This document shows positions 51,670 to 60,319 of a DNA stretch of 64,000 nucleotides, piece by piece; the stretch's first letter is position 1; the number at the start of each line of letters is the position of its first letter. Origin of the DNA: UBA288 sp050178135 (lineage in GTDB: Archaea; Halobacteriota; Methanomicrobia; Methanomicrobiales; Methanospirillaceae); the NCBI GenBank assembly GCA_050178135.1, contig JBFXGJ010000005.1:1-64000 (forward strand). Reading direction: 5' to 3'. A model generated the notes under the pieces. The model did no database searches. It had not been told where the DNA came from and was given only the letters and a program-made list of their open reading frames with translations. A program made the position numbers and the translations under genes.

Positions 51670-52773
51670 TCAAGCCTTTCGCCGGCACGCGCACGCGGTG
51701 AGCACCGCGTCGACGAGGGCGAGCGTCCCCTCGACCCCGCAGAGCGGAACTGAAGCCAGGCGGGGCCGACCCCGGATCGGGGAGGCGAAGGGGACGAAGG
51801 CCGCGTCGGGCGCCAACCGCTCCTCGAACGAAGAACCGAGGACGAGGTCCGGGCCGGCGGCCGAGAGGGCCTCTTCGACCGGCCCCAGGTCCTCGGCGCG
51901 GCACCACTGGGAGCCGCCCGGCCCCTGGGTCCCGGACCGGTCCCCCAGCAGGACGCAGTCCGCGTCCAGGTAATGCTCGAGAATCCTGGCTGCGGCCCTC
52001 ACCCTGGCACCGTCCCCCAGGACCGCCACCCGGGGGGGCTCGTGCCGGGCGAGGTGCTTATCGCATGCGCGCCGGCAACGCCTGTCGGCCTCGCGGCATT
52101 CGGCATCGACCGGGGTGAGATCGATCCGGGGGTCACGGTCCGCGAGCCGGGCAAAGGTCGCCTGGACGGCTTCGAGTCCCAGGAGGTCGCCGAACCGTTC
52201 GCCCGGCCCGACCGAAAAGGCCGGGTTGGCGACCACCGTCATGGGCGAAGCCCGCCGGACCGACGCGACCGGCCCGCCTGCGTAACGGGTCCCCGGCACG
52301 GCCCCGGCCAGGCGGAGAAGGCGTTCGATCTCGTGAAGGTCGCCACGGAAGAACGGGTCGAGGGGTGAAAGGCCGTCGATTCCGACTGTCTCCGCCCCCG
52401 GTTCGACGACCGGCTCGAGGGCACCGACGGCGACCGCGTGCCCTATGGGCGCACCTCCGAGGAAGCCGGGCGCGTCGACGACGATGACCGGCAGGCCGTC
52501 CAGGAGCCCGGCGAGGTCCTCCCCGATGATCCCCGGGACACAGGTGTTCACCACCGCGACCCGGGGGTGGCGGGCGAGTGCTGCCTCGACGACTGCCCGG
52601 ACCCGGTCCCCGGCTCCTAAAATCGCGTCCTCGGCAGAGAGGTCCGTGCAGAGAAGGTCGGTCTTCAGGAGGGAGGAGGGGTAGAACCAGCAGCCAGACG
52701 ACCCGTGGATGACGATCCCGATCCCGGAATAGGCCGAGAGGCAGGCGACCGCCCCGACCATGGCGCATGGCAC
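51670..52773 (-). CDS. Nitrogenase component 1-like protein (second catalytic subunit)
   Basis: A 367-aa member of the NifD/NifK superfamily. Cysteines that match the P-cluster-type ligands are C3, C11, C28 (VIHGSSGC) and C77 (VVNTCVPGIIGEDL); TDLSAEDAILGAGDRV corresponds to the conserved nitrogenase ED..FGG segment. Two further Rossmann-like parts follow (VAVLGDGARVRAAARILEHYL; GPDLVLGSSFEER). It is far shorter than true NifD/NifK (about 480-520). GTG 52773 is the first start; ATG 52761 is an alternative. It lies 29 bp after its paralogue and downstream of a NifH-like gene, so the three should form one reductase. Confidence 0.75.
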   Translation of the reverse strand: MPCAMVGAVACLSAYSGIGIVIHGSSGCWFYPSSLLKTDLLCTDLSAEDAILGAGDRVRAVVEAALARHPRVAVVNTCVPGIIGEDLAGLLDGLPVIVVDAPGFLGGAPIGHAVAVGALEPVVEPGAETVGIDGLSPLDPFFRGDLHEIERLLRLAGAVPGTRYAGGPVASVRRASPMTVVANPAFSVGPGERFGDLLGLEAVQATFARLADRDPRIDLTPVDAECREADRRCRRACDKHLARHEPPRVAVLGDGARVRAAARILEHYLDADCVLLGDRSGTQGPGGSQWCRAEDLGPVEEALSAAGPDLVLGSSFEERLAPDAAFVPFASPIRGRPRLASVPLCGVEGTLALVDAVLTACACRRKA

Positions 52774-52802
52774 GAGCGGCCCGGCACGGCACGGCGGCGG
52801 TG

Positions 52803-53837
52803 TCAGAGCGCTCGCCTCCAGCGTGAGAGGAGCCGGGCGATACCCGCCGTCCCGACGGGGGCGGGGTCAGGGACCGGGAGCGGGACGCCGCCGGGACCCT
52901 CGACCAGTTCGAGGGTGTCCGCGAGTTCAGCGAGCCACCGGACCCCCACCGGGAGCCGCACACGGCTTCCCGCGAGGCCGGCGAACCGGGCGAGGACTCT
53001 CTCCTGGTGGTCGGCTTCGGCCTCGCAGGCGGCATCCGCGTCCTGGCCCAGTGCTGCGCCCACCGTGCGGAGGAACGAGACCGTCGCCGAGAGGCCGACC
53101 GGAAAACTGCCGACACGCGGCGTGCCCGGCCGGACCGGGAGCCGGTCCGCAACCGGGGCGAGGGCCGGCTCGCGAAGGACCAGGAGGTCGGCACCGGGCA
53201 GAAGGCCGAGCGCCGCGGTGGGGGTCTCCCGCACGAACCGGAGCCCGACCTCCTGGTCGAGGCGCCCGAGGAGCCGACCGAGTTCGTCTGCATGGGCATC
53301 GGCCTCGAACTCCAGGTTCTTCTCGCCCACCAGCGCGATCACGGGTTCTTCGCCCCACTCGGGGGCGGGGATCCGGGAGGCGAGCATGCCGTAGGCCTGG
53401 AGGGCAGCCCGCTCCCCCTCGAGGAACCCCCCCCCGAAGAACCCACCGACCGGGATGACTACCACGGGGACCGTCGCCGGGACACGGGTGGCCACTGCCC
53501 CGCAGTCGTCTCCGATCGCCTCGGCCACGCAGGTCGAGAGGACTGCGATCGATCCCGGGGACCGCGCAACGGCCTCGTCGAGGGTCCGGGCGAGGGTCTC
53601 CTCCCCCCCGAAGATCACCTCCTGCTCGCCCAGGTCGTCCGAGAGAAGGGTCGGCATCCGGGCCCCTGGCTGGTCGAGGAGCGTGGTGAGGAGCAGCGAC
53701 ACGTGGTGATGGGCGCAACCGGCCGGGCCGTGGACGACGGTCAGCCCGTCTGAGATTGCGGCGGCGACCGAAAGGGCACCGGCGAGGGTGCACCCGTCAG
53801 ATCGGGGCGTGGGCAAAGGCGAGGGATTCGAGGGCAT
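52803..53837 (-). CDS. Nitrogenase component 1-like protein (first catalytic subunit)
   Basis: A 344-aa NifD/NifK homologue. Candidate cluster ligands are C16 (DGCTLAGAL), C41 (VVHGPAGCAHH) and C103 (VLSTCVAEAIGDDC); SDDLGEQEVIFGGEETL is the strongly conserved nitrogenase motif. There is a glycine-rich GGFFGGGF loop that recalls the substrate-side loop of CfbD/BchN-type proteins. ATG 53837 overlaps the end of the NifH-like gene by 41 bp; a TTG at 53816 is also possible. Sequence resemblance to F430 enzyme CfbD is real but general; its presence with a second subunit argues for a different enzyme. Confidence 0.75.
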   Translation of the reverse strand: MPSNPSPLPTPRSDGCTLAGALSVAAAISDGLTVVHGPAGCAHHHVSLLLTTLLDQPGARMPTLLSDDLGEQEVIFGGEETLARTLDEAVARSPGSIAVLSTCVAEAIGDDCGAVATRVPATVPVVVIPVGGFFGGGFLEGERAALQAYGMLASRIPAPEWGEEPVIALVGEKNLEFEADAHADELGRLLGRLDQEVGLRFVRETPTAALGLLPGADLLVLREPALAPVADRLPVRPGTPRVGSFPVGLSATVSFLRTVGAALGQDADAACEAEADHQERVLARFAGLAGSRVRLPVGVRWLAELADTLELVEGPGGVPLPVPDPAPVGTAGIARLLSRWRRAL

Positions 53838-54615
53838 CCTGGGTGAGGGGGTGCGGGATCGCAAGGTCGGTGTTGCGCAGAAGGTCGTCGGCGAGCCTTC
53901 GGTACACCCCGGCCTGGGCCGAGTCGGGGGCATACTCGATCACGGTCTGGCGGTGGAGCTCGGCGAGCTGGACCACCCGGTCCCGGGGGATCGTAGCAAC
54001 GAGCCGGGAGCCGATCGCTGTGGCAAACGCGTCGACCAGCTCCTCTTCGCGTTCCATCCCCTTCGCATTCAGGATCACGCCGGCGAGCCGGCAACGGCAG
54101 CGCGGCCTCTCGGCGAGGCGGGCGATCGCCTTCGCGATGTTGTTGGCCGCATAGAGCGACATCAACTCGCCCGAGGTGACCAGGTAGACCTCCTCGGCAT
54201 AGCCCTCCCGCATCGGCATCGCGAAGCCGCCGCAGACAACGTCGCCGAGAACGTCGTAGACGATCACATCGGCCTTCAGGGCGCCCCGCGCCTCCAGGAG
54301 CTGGAAGGTCGCGATGATCCCCCTGCCGGCGCAGCCGATCCCGGGCTCTGGCCCGCCGGCTTCGACGCACCGGACGCCGGCATACCCGGTCCGCACCACG
54401 TCCTCGAGGGCGACGCCCGCCGCCCCGCGCTCCCGCACCAGCTCGAGCACGGTCGGAAGGGGCTCGCCGTGCATCAGCATCCGCGTCGAGTCGTGCTTCG
54501 GGTCACATCCGACCTGGAGGACCGATCGCCCGCTCTCACCGAGCGCGGCCGAGAGGTTGGCCGAGGTCGTCGACTTGCCGATACCTCCCTTGCCGTAGAG
54601 GGCGATCTGTTTCAT
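53797..54615 (-). CDS. NifH-like ATP-dependent iron protein
   Basis: A 272-aa homodimeric iron protein that would deliver electrons to the downstream catalytic subunits. The P-loop GKGGIGKSTT is at residues 8-17, the switch VGCDPKHDST at 35-44, and the two cluster cysteines are C95 (EPGIGCAGRG) and C128 (DVLGDVVCGGFAMPM). The overall sequence falls among nitrogenase-like (group IV) proteins together with CfbC. It is the first of three tightly linked genes and is preceded at 81 bp by a cupin gene. No clear TATA box is seen directly upstream. Confidence 0.9.
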   Translation of the reverse strand: MKQIALYGKGGIGKSTTSANLSAALGESGRSVLQVGCDPKHDSTRMLMHGEPLPTVLELVRERGAAGVALEDVVRTGYAGVRCVEAGGPEPGIGCAGRGIIATFQLLEARGALKADVIVYDVLGDVVCGGFAMPMREGYAEEVYLVTSGELMSLYAANNIAKAIARLAERPRCRCRLAGVILNAKGMEREEELVDAFATAIGSRLVATIPRDRVVQLAELHRQTVIEYAPDSAQAGVYRRLADDLLRNTDLAIPHPLTQDALESLAFAHAPI

Positions 54616-54696
54616 CCCTCGTGAATGGGTCTCCTGACCGGTTCAACCTTTCCGATGTTAGCACAGGTCCAATTGCGTTCGCACCTCGTCTCGGTC

Positions 54697-55032
54697 CTAC
54701 TCGTGGATCATCACGAGCTGCATCTTGAACCGGGTCACGGCGTGCACTGCGTGGGGGACGGATGCAGGCATGATGATCACCTGGCCCTCGTGGAGGGTGA
54801 AATCGTTCTCGCGGATCGTGACCCGGGCCTTCCCCTCGAGGACGGTCACAATCGCGTCGTACGGCGCCGTGTGCTCGGGGAGCCCGGTGTCCTCGTCGAA
54901 GGCGAAGAGCGTGATCGTTCCCGCGTGCTTGAAGACCAGCATCCGGGAGGCGATGGAACCTGGCTGGTAGTCGACAAGCCCGACAAGGTCCCGGACGACC
55001 TCCGTATCGAGTCCACGACGTGGTTCGGTCAT
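54697..55032 (-). CDS. Cupin domain protein
   Basis: A 111-aa single-domain cupin. The two motifs are visible: LPEHTAPYDAIVTVLEGKARVTI, with one or two metal-ligand positions, and IIMPASVPHAVHAV. Small cupins bind metals and act as sensors, isomerases or oxygenases. ATG 55032 is used; the longer frame runs into the next gene. It lies between the thioredoxin-like gene and the NifH-like gene on the same strand, which suggests a part in the same pathway. Confidence 0.8.
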   Translation of the reverse strand: MTEPRRGLDTEVVRDLVGLVDYQPGSIASRMLVFKHAGTITLFAFDEDTGLPEHTAPYDAIVTVLEGKARVTIRENDFTLHEGQVIIMPASVPHAVHAVTRFKMQLVMIHE

Positions 55033-55087
55033 GGGCGATCGGTCGCCGTCCGGGTTGATATAGGTGGCGCCGGATCCGGCCGGCACC

Positions 55088-55603
55088 TCAACCGCCTCGT
55101 GTACCGTCCCCCGCCTCGACCGCCTGGACGACACCGGGGAGCCCCTCGCGGATCTCCTCCCCTCCGAAGAACGCCGAGCCGCCGGCGATCACCTCGGGGA
55201 TCCCGCGGGGCGCGACGCCCAGGGCACGGTTTGCCTCGTAATACCGGGTCGCGTTCGTCTCGTTTCTGAAGATCTCGACGTAGTCGAACTGGATGTGGGG
55301 GTGCTCCCGGGCCAGGTCTTCGACGAACGGCCGGACCTCGTCGCAGCTCTGGCAGTCCACGCCCCAGAAGAAGAGCACTCCGTCGCTGTCCGTCATACGC
55401 GGTGCCGTGGGGGGTGTGGAAATGGAGGTTATGGGACCGGTCTCGAGGACGCCTGTGGCGGAGCTCTCGACTGGGGCCGGTGACGGAAAGGTGGATGGGT
55501 GTTCCGTCGGTCCGTCGGACGGGAGGTCTTCCGGGGTAAGACACCCGGCAGAGACGAGGCAGAGGGCGAGGAGGAGGACGATGAGGCGCATATCGACATT
55601 CAT
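55088..55603 (-). CDS. Thioredoxin-like lipoprotein
   Basis: A 171-aa extracytoplasmic protein: signal segment with lipobox LVSAGC (C21), a Pro/Ser/Thr linker of about 45 residues, then a thioredoxin fold with the redox motif C84-Q-S-C87 in LFFWGVDCQSC and the cis-Pro strand GIPEVIAGGSAFFGG. It probably works in disulfide exchange at the cell surface. The gene starts 5 bp after the CPBP protease gene on the same strand. ATG 55603 is used; ATG 55591 is possible. Confidence 0.82.
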   Translation of the reverse strand: MNVDMRLIVLLLALCLVSAGCLTPEDLPSDGPTEHPSTFPSPAPVESSATGVLETGPITSISTPPTAPRMTDSDGVLFFWGVDCQSCDEVRPFVEDLAREHPHIQFDYVEIFRNETNATRYYEANRALGVAPRGIPEVIAGGSAFFGGEEIREGLPGVVQAVEAGDGTRGG

Positions 55604-55608
55604 GGTAC

Positions 55609-56796
55609 TCAGATCGTGACCCCGGCCGTGAGCGCCCCGAAGAGCACCAGGTCGTACAGCCCGTGGGTGATGGCGCAGGTGGTGGTGTTCGCCCGCTTCC
55701 GGATCCAGGCGAAGACGAGGCCGGCGAGGAAGACCGAGAGGAGGGCGTCCCAGGAGTATTGCCAGGCGTGGAGCGCGGCGAACAGGAGGCTCGGCAGGAC
55801 CACCCCGAAGACCGGCTGGAGCACTCCCCGGACCGCCAGCTCCTCCCCGATCCCCGCAGAGACCGCCGCCGTCACCGCGCCGACCGGGGTCAGGACGTCG
55901 GAGAAGAGGCGGCGATAGGCCTCGTCGTCGGTGACCGCCCAGCCCATAACTCCCCAGGCGGCGGCGATCGCCCGGTCGACCAGCCCGAAGACCACGACAA
56001 GCACCAGGGCTGCGATGACCGCGAAGACGACCTGCCGACCCGTCGGGCGGACGAACGCGAGCCGCTCAAGGGCCTCGGTGAAGGTCCGCCGGACGAAGAG
56101 CCCGACGATCAGGAACGAGCCGTAGATGATGAAGAGGAGGGAGTAGGCCTCCGAACGGGCGAAGTCACCCGGGCTCTCTGCGGGCTCGTCGCCGCCGAGG
56201 AGGGCCTCCGAGAGGAACGGGGGGGTGCCGTTCACGACGAGGGGCACGGGCGGGACGAGGACCATCGCGAGTACGAGGACAAGGGCGACCGCGTGGACGA
56301 AGGAGTTCGGTTTGAGCGGGACCACCCGGGAGAGGATGCGCCGGACCGGGGACAGGAACCCGGCAAGCGAGACGAGCCCGCAGACCGCCCCGAGCCCGAA
56401 GAGGGCGAGCACGGTCCCCTCCATCCCCGCCGGGAGTTCCGCACTCTCGAGGGCGCCGGGGGGGAGGGCCGCCATGAGGCCGAGCGCGCACGAGAGGAGG
56501 ACCAGGATCCCGATCAGGCCGAGCAGCAGAAGGCCGGTCACGTACCGGAGGGGGCGCGAATCTTCAGCCAGGTAGGCGACCATCGCGATCAGGACAAATG
56601 GCGCGACCTGGAGCGCCCCCGCCCCGAGGAGCATAAACTCCGTGTTTAGGTCGGGGCTCGAGAGGAGGAGGAGAACGACCGCCAGGCCGGCGACCGCGGT
56701 CCCGGCCAGGAGGGCGCGGTACCCGGTCCGGTCCGGCGCCGGGGGGAGCCCCGTCACCACCTCGTCGCCCGGGAGGGGCCCCTGTTCGTCGTCCAT
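55609..56796 (-). CDS. CPBP-family intramembrane metalloprotease
   Basis: A 395-aa polytopic membrane protein with about ten helices. The C-terminal CPBP (CAAX protease and bacteriocin-processing) domain shows the paired glutamates and Arg in GIGEELAVRGVLQP, the histidine in LFAALHAWQYSWD, and the last conserved His in CAITHGLYD. The N-terminal half holds extra helices. Members cleave prenylated or small peptides in the membrane. It heads the same-strand run that ends with the nitrogenase-like genes. Confidence 0.85.
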   Translation of the reverse strand: MDDEQGPLPGDEVVTGLPPAPDRTGYRALLAGTAVAGLAVVLLLLSSPDLNTEFMLLGAGALQVAPFVLIAMVAYLAEDSRPLRYVTGLLLLGLIGILVLLSCALGLMAALPPGALESAELPAGMEGTVLALFGLGAVCGLVSLAGFLSPVRRILSRVVPLKPNSFVHAVALVLVLAMVLVPPVPLVVNGTPPFLSEALLGGDEPAESPGDFARSEAYSLLFIIYGSFLIVGLFVRRTFTEALERLAFVRPTGRQVVFAVIAALVLVVVFGLVDRAIAAAWGVMGWAVTDDEAYRRLFSDVLTPVGAVTAAVSAGIGEELAVRGVLQPVFGVVLPSLLFAALHAWQYSWDALLSVFLAGLVFAWIRKRANTTTCAITHGLYDLVLFGALTAGVTI

Positions 56797-56853
56797 AGAG
56801 GGTGTGGTGGTTCCGGTTATTTCATCCTTGCCCAGGTTCGGCCGGTGGCCCGA

Positions 56854-58695
56854 TCAGGGCGCAGGGATCCCCGGAAGAGAGGGTGTGGGTGTCACGTTCA
56901 CCACACCCCGCTGGGTCTCGTTGATCAGGCGGAGTTCGTCTCCGGGACTGGCCATCACCGTCGTGTTCACGAAGGCGAGGTCGGGGATCGCGCCGAGCCC
57001 TTCCATGTCGTAGACCCTCGGTCCGTACTGGTAGCCGTTCGCGTCCAACCAGGAGGCCGGGTACCCGGGGTTCGCAGCCGTCCGGTTCGCGAAGTCGTTG
57101 ACCATCCCGTTCACGTACCGTGCGATCAGGCGGTCCGAGAAGTGCCACCAGCGGTCCACCCCGGCCTCAGCGTTCGATACCGTCCAGTTGGTCAGGTATT
57201 TCCGGGCCTCTACCTCCCCCGATACGTTTCGCAGCCGGAGGGCCTCCTGGTCGACGGCGGTCCGGTTCTCCAGCGCCGCCGCTTCGATCGCCTGCTGTTC
57301 GGCCCGGACCTCCGGGATCATGTCGCAGTACCGGAGACGGGCCCAGTTGGTCACCAGGTTGAAAGCCCACCAGGCCGAGTCGCGCGAGACCTCGCTCCGG
57401 TTCCCCGTCGTGAACGAGGCCGGCAGCGCGGTGGAGCCGGCGTAGATCGGGAGATAGACGGTCTCGGCCGGCACGGCGAACCCGACCCAGGCGATGCCGC
57501 CCACATCGGCCGGGAGCCAGGAGCGGCCCTGGCAGACATAGCTGTAACTGCAGAAGAGGGGCGAGATCGGCCGGGGCCAGGCGCCGGGCCGGACTTCACC
57601 GGGTGCGAAGGCCTGGTGGTTGTCGAACGGGCCGGAGTCACGGTACGGGTCACCGAACGGGCCCGCCGCCGATCCGTTGGTCAGGTCGAAGACCGTTCCC
57701 TCGTAGTGGTCCCGGAAGAGCGAGAGCGCAATCGTGGCGTTCAGTGGCGCGTCGGGTTTCGTCGAGAAGGGATAGGCGGTGGTGTATGTCCCCTCCACGT
57801 ACGGGGAGAGGTTGAGCGACGGGGCCACCCGGTCGTAGAGGCGCCACACCCGCGATAGGCTGTAGTAGGGATGGGAGTACTCACCGGTCGAGACCGTCTT
57901 CAGCCAGTCGAGCGGTCCGTCCGATGGGCGCCACCAGCCCCGTTCCTCGGCGACGCGGAAGAGGTTCTCCGAGTGGAGCTGGTCCTCGCGCCCCGGGGTG
58001 ACCTGCCGGATCCGGAAGGTGTTGGCGGCGACGAAGACGTGCCCGTCAGGGATCCGCTCTGCCGCCCAGAGCCCGCCCGTCGCGTTCATGTCGTACCCGC
58101 ACATCTCGATCACCCATGCCTCCCCCGGGTCGGCAAAGAGCAGGGTCTCGCCGGTCCCGTAGTAGCCGTAGCGGTCGATCAGCCCGCCGACGAGCTCAAC
58201 TGCCTCGCGGGCGGTGCGGCAGCGTTCGAGCGCGATGTTGGAGAGCTCGGACGAGTAGAAGATCCGGCGCTCGGGGTCCCAGTTCGGCTGGACCCGGGCG
58301 TAGTCAGTGCATTCCGACGACATCAGCCCGACCTCGTTGATAATCCCGTAGCTCCCGGTCAGGTAGCCAAAGGTGTGCGGGACCTCGTCGATCTCGGAGG
58401 TGTTCCGGTGGTCGGTCGAGGCACGGTCGACGGGGTCGTCGGAGCCCGAATTCGGGTCGAAATGGACCGTCCGCTTCGCCCCGGCCGGGTGGTCGGCTCC
58501 GGAGATGTAGACCAGGTGCGTGTCCTCTTCGGAGATGTTGTGCCCGAGCACCCCGGGACCGAACCCGTCGTTGGAGTGCGCGATGTACATCGACCCATCG
58601 TCCGAGGCGCCGGGGGTGATGATGAAGGTCGAGCAGGCGAGCGCCGGCGCGACCAGGAGGAGGGCCGCAACGAGCGCGGCAGGCAGCATTCGCAT
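56854..58695 (-). CDS. Exported C69-family dipeptidase
   Basis: A 613-aa N-terminal-nucleophile hydrolase of the C69 (PepD) family. The signal peptide ends PALA and is followed at once by C21 (ACSTFII), the catalytic nucleophile, so signal cleavage would itself expose the active residue. Other family stretches are SMYIAHSNDG, GYLTGSYGIINEVGLMSSE, FADPGEAWVIEMCG and HVFVAANTFRI. ATG 58695 is chosen since it begins the signal peptide; the longer open frame upstream is noise. It digests dipeptides or small peptides outside the cell. Confidence 0.88.
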   Translation of the reverse strand: MRMLPAALVAALLLVAPALACSTFIITPGASDDGSMYIAHSNDGFGPGVLGHNISEEDTHLVYISGADHPAGAKRTVHFDPNSGSDDPVDRASTDHRNTSEIDEVPHTFGYLTGSYGIINEVGLMSSECTDYARVQPNWDPERRIFYSSELSNIALERCRTAREAVELVGGLIDRYGYYGTGETLLFADPGEAWVIEMCGYDMNATGGLWAAERIPDGHVFVAANTFRIRQVTPGREDQLHSENLFRVAEERGWWRPSDGPLDWLKTVSTGEYSHPYYSLSRVWRLYDRVAPSLNLSPYVEGTYTTAYPFSTKPDAPLNATIALSLFRDHYEGTVFDLTNGSAAGPFGDPYRDSGPFDNHQAFAPGEVRPGAWPRPISPLFCSYSYVCQGRSWLPADVGGIAWVGFAVPAETVYLPIYAGSTALPASFTTGNRSEVSRDSAWWAFNLVTNWARLRYCDMIPEVRAEQQAIEAAALENRTAVDQEALRLRNVSGEVEARKYLTNWTVSNAEAGVDRWWHFSDRLIARYVNGMVNDFANRTAANPGYPASWLDANGYQYGPRVYDMEGLGAIPDLAFVNTTVMASPGDELRLINETQRGVVNVTPTPSLPGIPAP

Positions 58696-58976
58696 GGATG
58701 ATGGTGGCGGTGGAGCGGGGATAACCGTGCCGGATTCCATCAACGATGGGGCCGGCCCCAGGGCATCGCCCCGGACAGACACGAAGATATACGAGCATTG
58801 GAAGCCCTCGAACCAGGGGCTCGGAAAAAGTCGAACCCGCGGCGAATGGGCGGACGCGAATCCGAGTGCGGCCCGATAAATGCGTCCGTCCACAGGGACA
58901 GTGATGCGTGGCCCGCGGGGTCAGTACCCTTTTCCGCGGTCCCGCAAGATGAGAGTTTGCCGAGCGACTCTGTTCA
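58696..58976. other. Intergenic stretch without a gene
   Basis: About 280 bp between two same-strand genes, with no clear gene. It must contain the promoter of the C69 peptidase; no strong TATA box was seen. Confidence 0.4.
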
Positions 58977-60161
58977 TCATATGTGGTCGTCAATTCCCCG
59001 GTCGTCCCCGACACCGGTGAAAAAGACGAGGGCGGCGGCGAGCAGGACGGCGGCGGCTCCAAAAAACCCGGTCGAATACGATCCGAGCGCAACCAGGAGG
59101 CCCGCTGCGACCGGCCCGGCTGCCTGGCCGATGTCCATGACCGTCGACATCAGGCCGAGTGCGGCCCCCCGGCCCCCGGGAGGGGCGAGTTCGGCGACGA
59201 GCGCCTGTGTCGCCGCCTGGGAGACCGAGAGGCCCAGGCCGAAGAGCACCGAGAGAAGGAGCAGGCCGGCCCACACGGTCGTGAACGGCAGGAGGACGGT
59301 GGCCAGCGCCGAGAGGATGAGGCCGGCCAGGATGGGGCTCCGGCGTCCCCGATCGTCGGAGAGCCGCCCGAATACGGGCCGGGAGACGGTCCGGGCGACC
59401 ACCTGGGCCGCGAAGAGGATGCCGATCAGGACGGGCGAGTGCCCAAGCGCAAGGGCGTAGAGCGGGAGGAACGTCTCGATCACTCCGAACGCGAAAAACT
59501 GCCCCGCCTCGGCGACCGATGTCGCCAGGATCGCCGGGGACGCGATCCGGACCGGGTCCACGCCCTCCTGCCCGTCCGTCTTCTCCTTGCCCGGGGAAGG
59601 CCCGGGGAGGGACCAGGTCCCGGCGAGGGCGGCGAGGCCGGAGAGCGCCGAAGCGATGAAGACCCACTCCCACGGCCCGGCGACGAGCAGGGTACCGCCG
59701 ACTGCCGGCGCCAGGGCCCGGCCCGCGAGCTGGGCGGAAGAGAAATACCCGAGCCGCTCTCCCCGTCGCACAGGGGCGAGGTCGGTCACGAGTGCCGTGG
59801 CAACCGGCCCGAAGATCGCGGTGGCGAGCCCGTGGTAGACCCGGACGAGTGCGAGTTCGAACGGGCTGTCGACGGCGAGGTAGAGGAGAGGGGCAGTGAC
59901 GAAGAACACACCTGCAAGGAGGAGGAGCGGTCGCCGGCCGAACCGGTCCGAGAGCCGGCCGGCCGCGAGGCTCGTCGCGATCCCGGTCACTGTCGAGGCG
60001 GCGGCGATGAGGCCGATCTCTCCCGGCCCGGCACCGAGGGAGGCGGCCAGGAGCGGCAGGATCGGGTTCTTGGCGATCGTCGAGGAGAAGATCGCCGCCC
60101 CTCCCACGAGTGAGAGCACGAGAAAAAGTCGGGAAGACCGTGAATCGGTCCCGATGGTCAT
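58977..60161 (-). CDS. MFS multidrug/sugar-type exporter
   Basis: A 394-aa, 12-helix major facilitator. The loop motif GRLSDRFGRRPLLLL follows helix 2 and its repeat GRLSDDRGRRSPIL follows helix 8; helix 5 has the antiporter-type GPVATALVTDLAPVRRGERLG region. The substrate is probably a drug or small organic molecule. ATG 60161 is used because the longer frame runs into the tRNA-Ser gene. Confidence 0.85.
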   Translation of the reverse strand: MTIGTDSRSSRLFLVLSLVGGAAIFSSTIAKNPILPLLAASLGAGPGEIGLIAAASTVTGIATSLAAGRLSDRFGRRPLLLLAGVFFVTAPLLYLAVDSPFELALVRVYHGLATAIFGPVATALVTDLAPVRRGERLGYFSSAQLAGRALAPAVGGTLLVAGPWEWVFIASALSGLAALAGTWSLPGPSPGKEKTDGQEGVDPVRIASPAILATSVAEAGQFFAFGVIETFLPLYALALGHSPVLIGILFAAQVVARTVSRPVFGRLSDDRGRRSPILAGLILSALATVLLPFTTVWAGLLLLSVLFGLGLSVSQAATQALVAELAPPGGRGAALGLMSTVMDIGQAAGPVAAGLLVALGSYSTGFFGAAAVLLAAALVFFTGVGDDRGIDDHI

Positions 60162-60178
60162 GGGCCGTCGCCTCGAGA

Positions 60179-60263
60179 CGCTGAGGGGGAGATTTGAACT
60201 CCCGAGGGGCAAAGCCCCACAGGCTTTCCAGGCCTGCGCCCTACCGGTCTAGACTACCTCAGC
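60179..60263 (-). tRNA. tRNA-Ser (GGA)
   Basis: The minus strand folds as a class II tRNA of 85 nt: acceptor GCTGAGG with CCTCAGC, anticodon stem CAGGC/GCCTG with loop CTGGAAA giving GGA, a long variable arm (GGGGC-TTT-GCCCC), T-loop GTTCAAATC and discriminator G at 60179, as required for serine. No intron or encoded CCA. Confidence 0.97.
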
Positions 60264-60298
60264 AGAATAGAACAGGGGATCAGGTTGTCGGGACAGGC

Positions 60299-60306
60299 AA
60301 TTAAGC
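60299..60306 (-). promoter_or_regulatory. TATA element of tRNA-Ser
   Basis: Leftward GGCTTAATTG lies about 36-43 nt before the tRNA 5' end. Confidence 0.35.
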
Positions 60307-60319
60307 CTATGCCTTCACC

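Noticed and set aside
51425..54615. Classical nitrogen fixation (nifHDK)
   Set aside because: The catalytic proteins are about 350 aa instead of about 500 and no cofactor-assembly genes are present; the similarity is to nitrogenase-like reductases.
53788..54624. Plus-strand frame opposite the NifH-like gene
   Set aside because: Mirror of a conserved gene; no independent motif.
54616..54696. NrpR operator before the NifH-like gene
   Set aside because: GGAA occurs but is followed after six bases by AACC, not TTCC; too weak to call.
58696..58893. 66-residue N-terminal extension of the C69 peptidase
   Set aside because: It would bury the signal peptide and the nucleophile Cys inside the protein.
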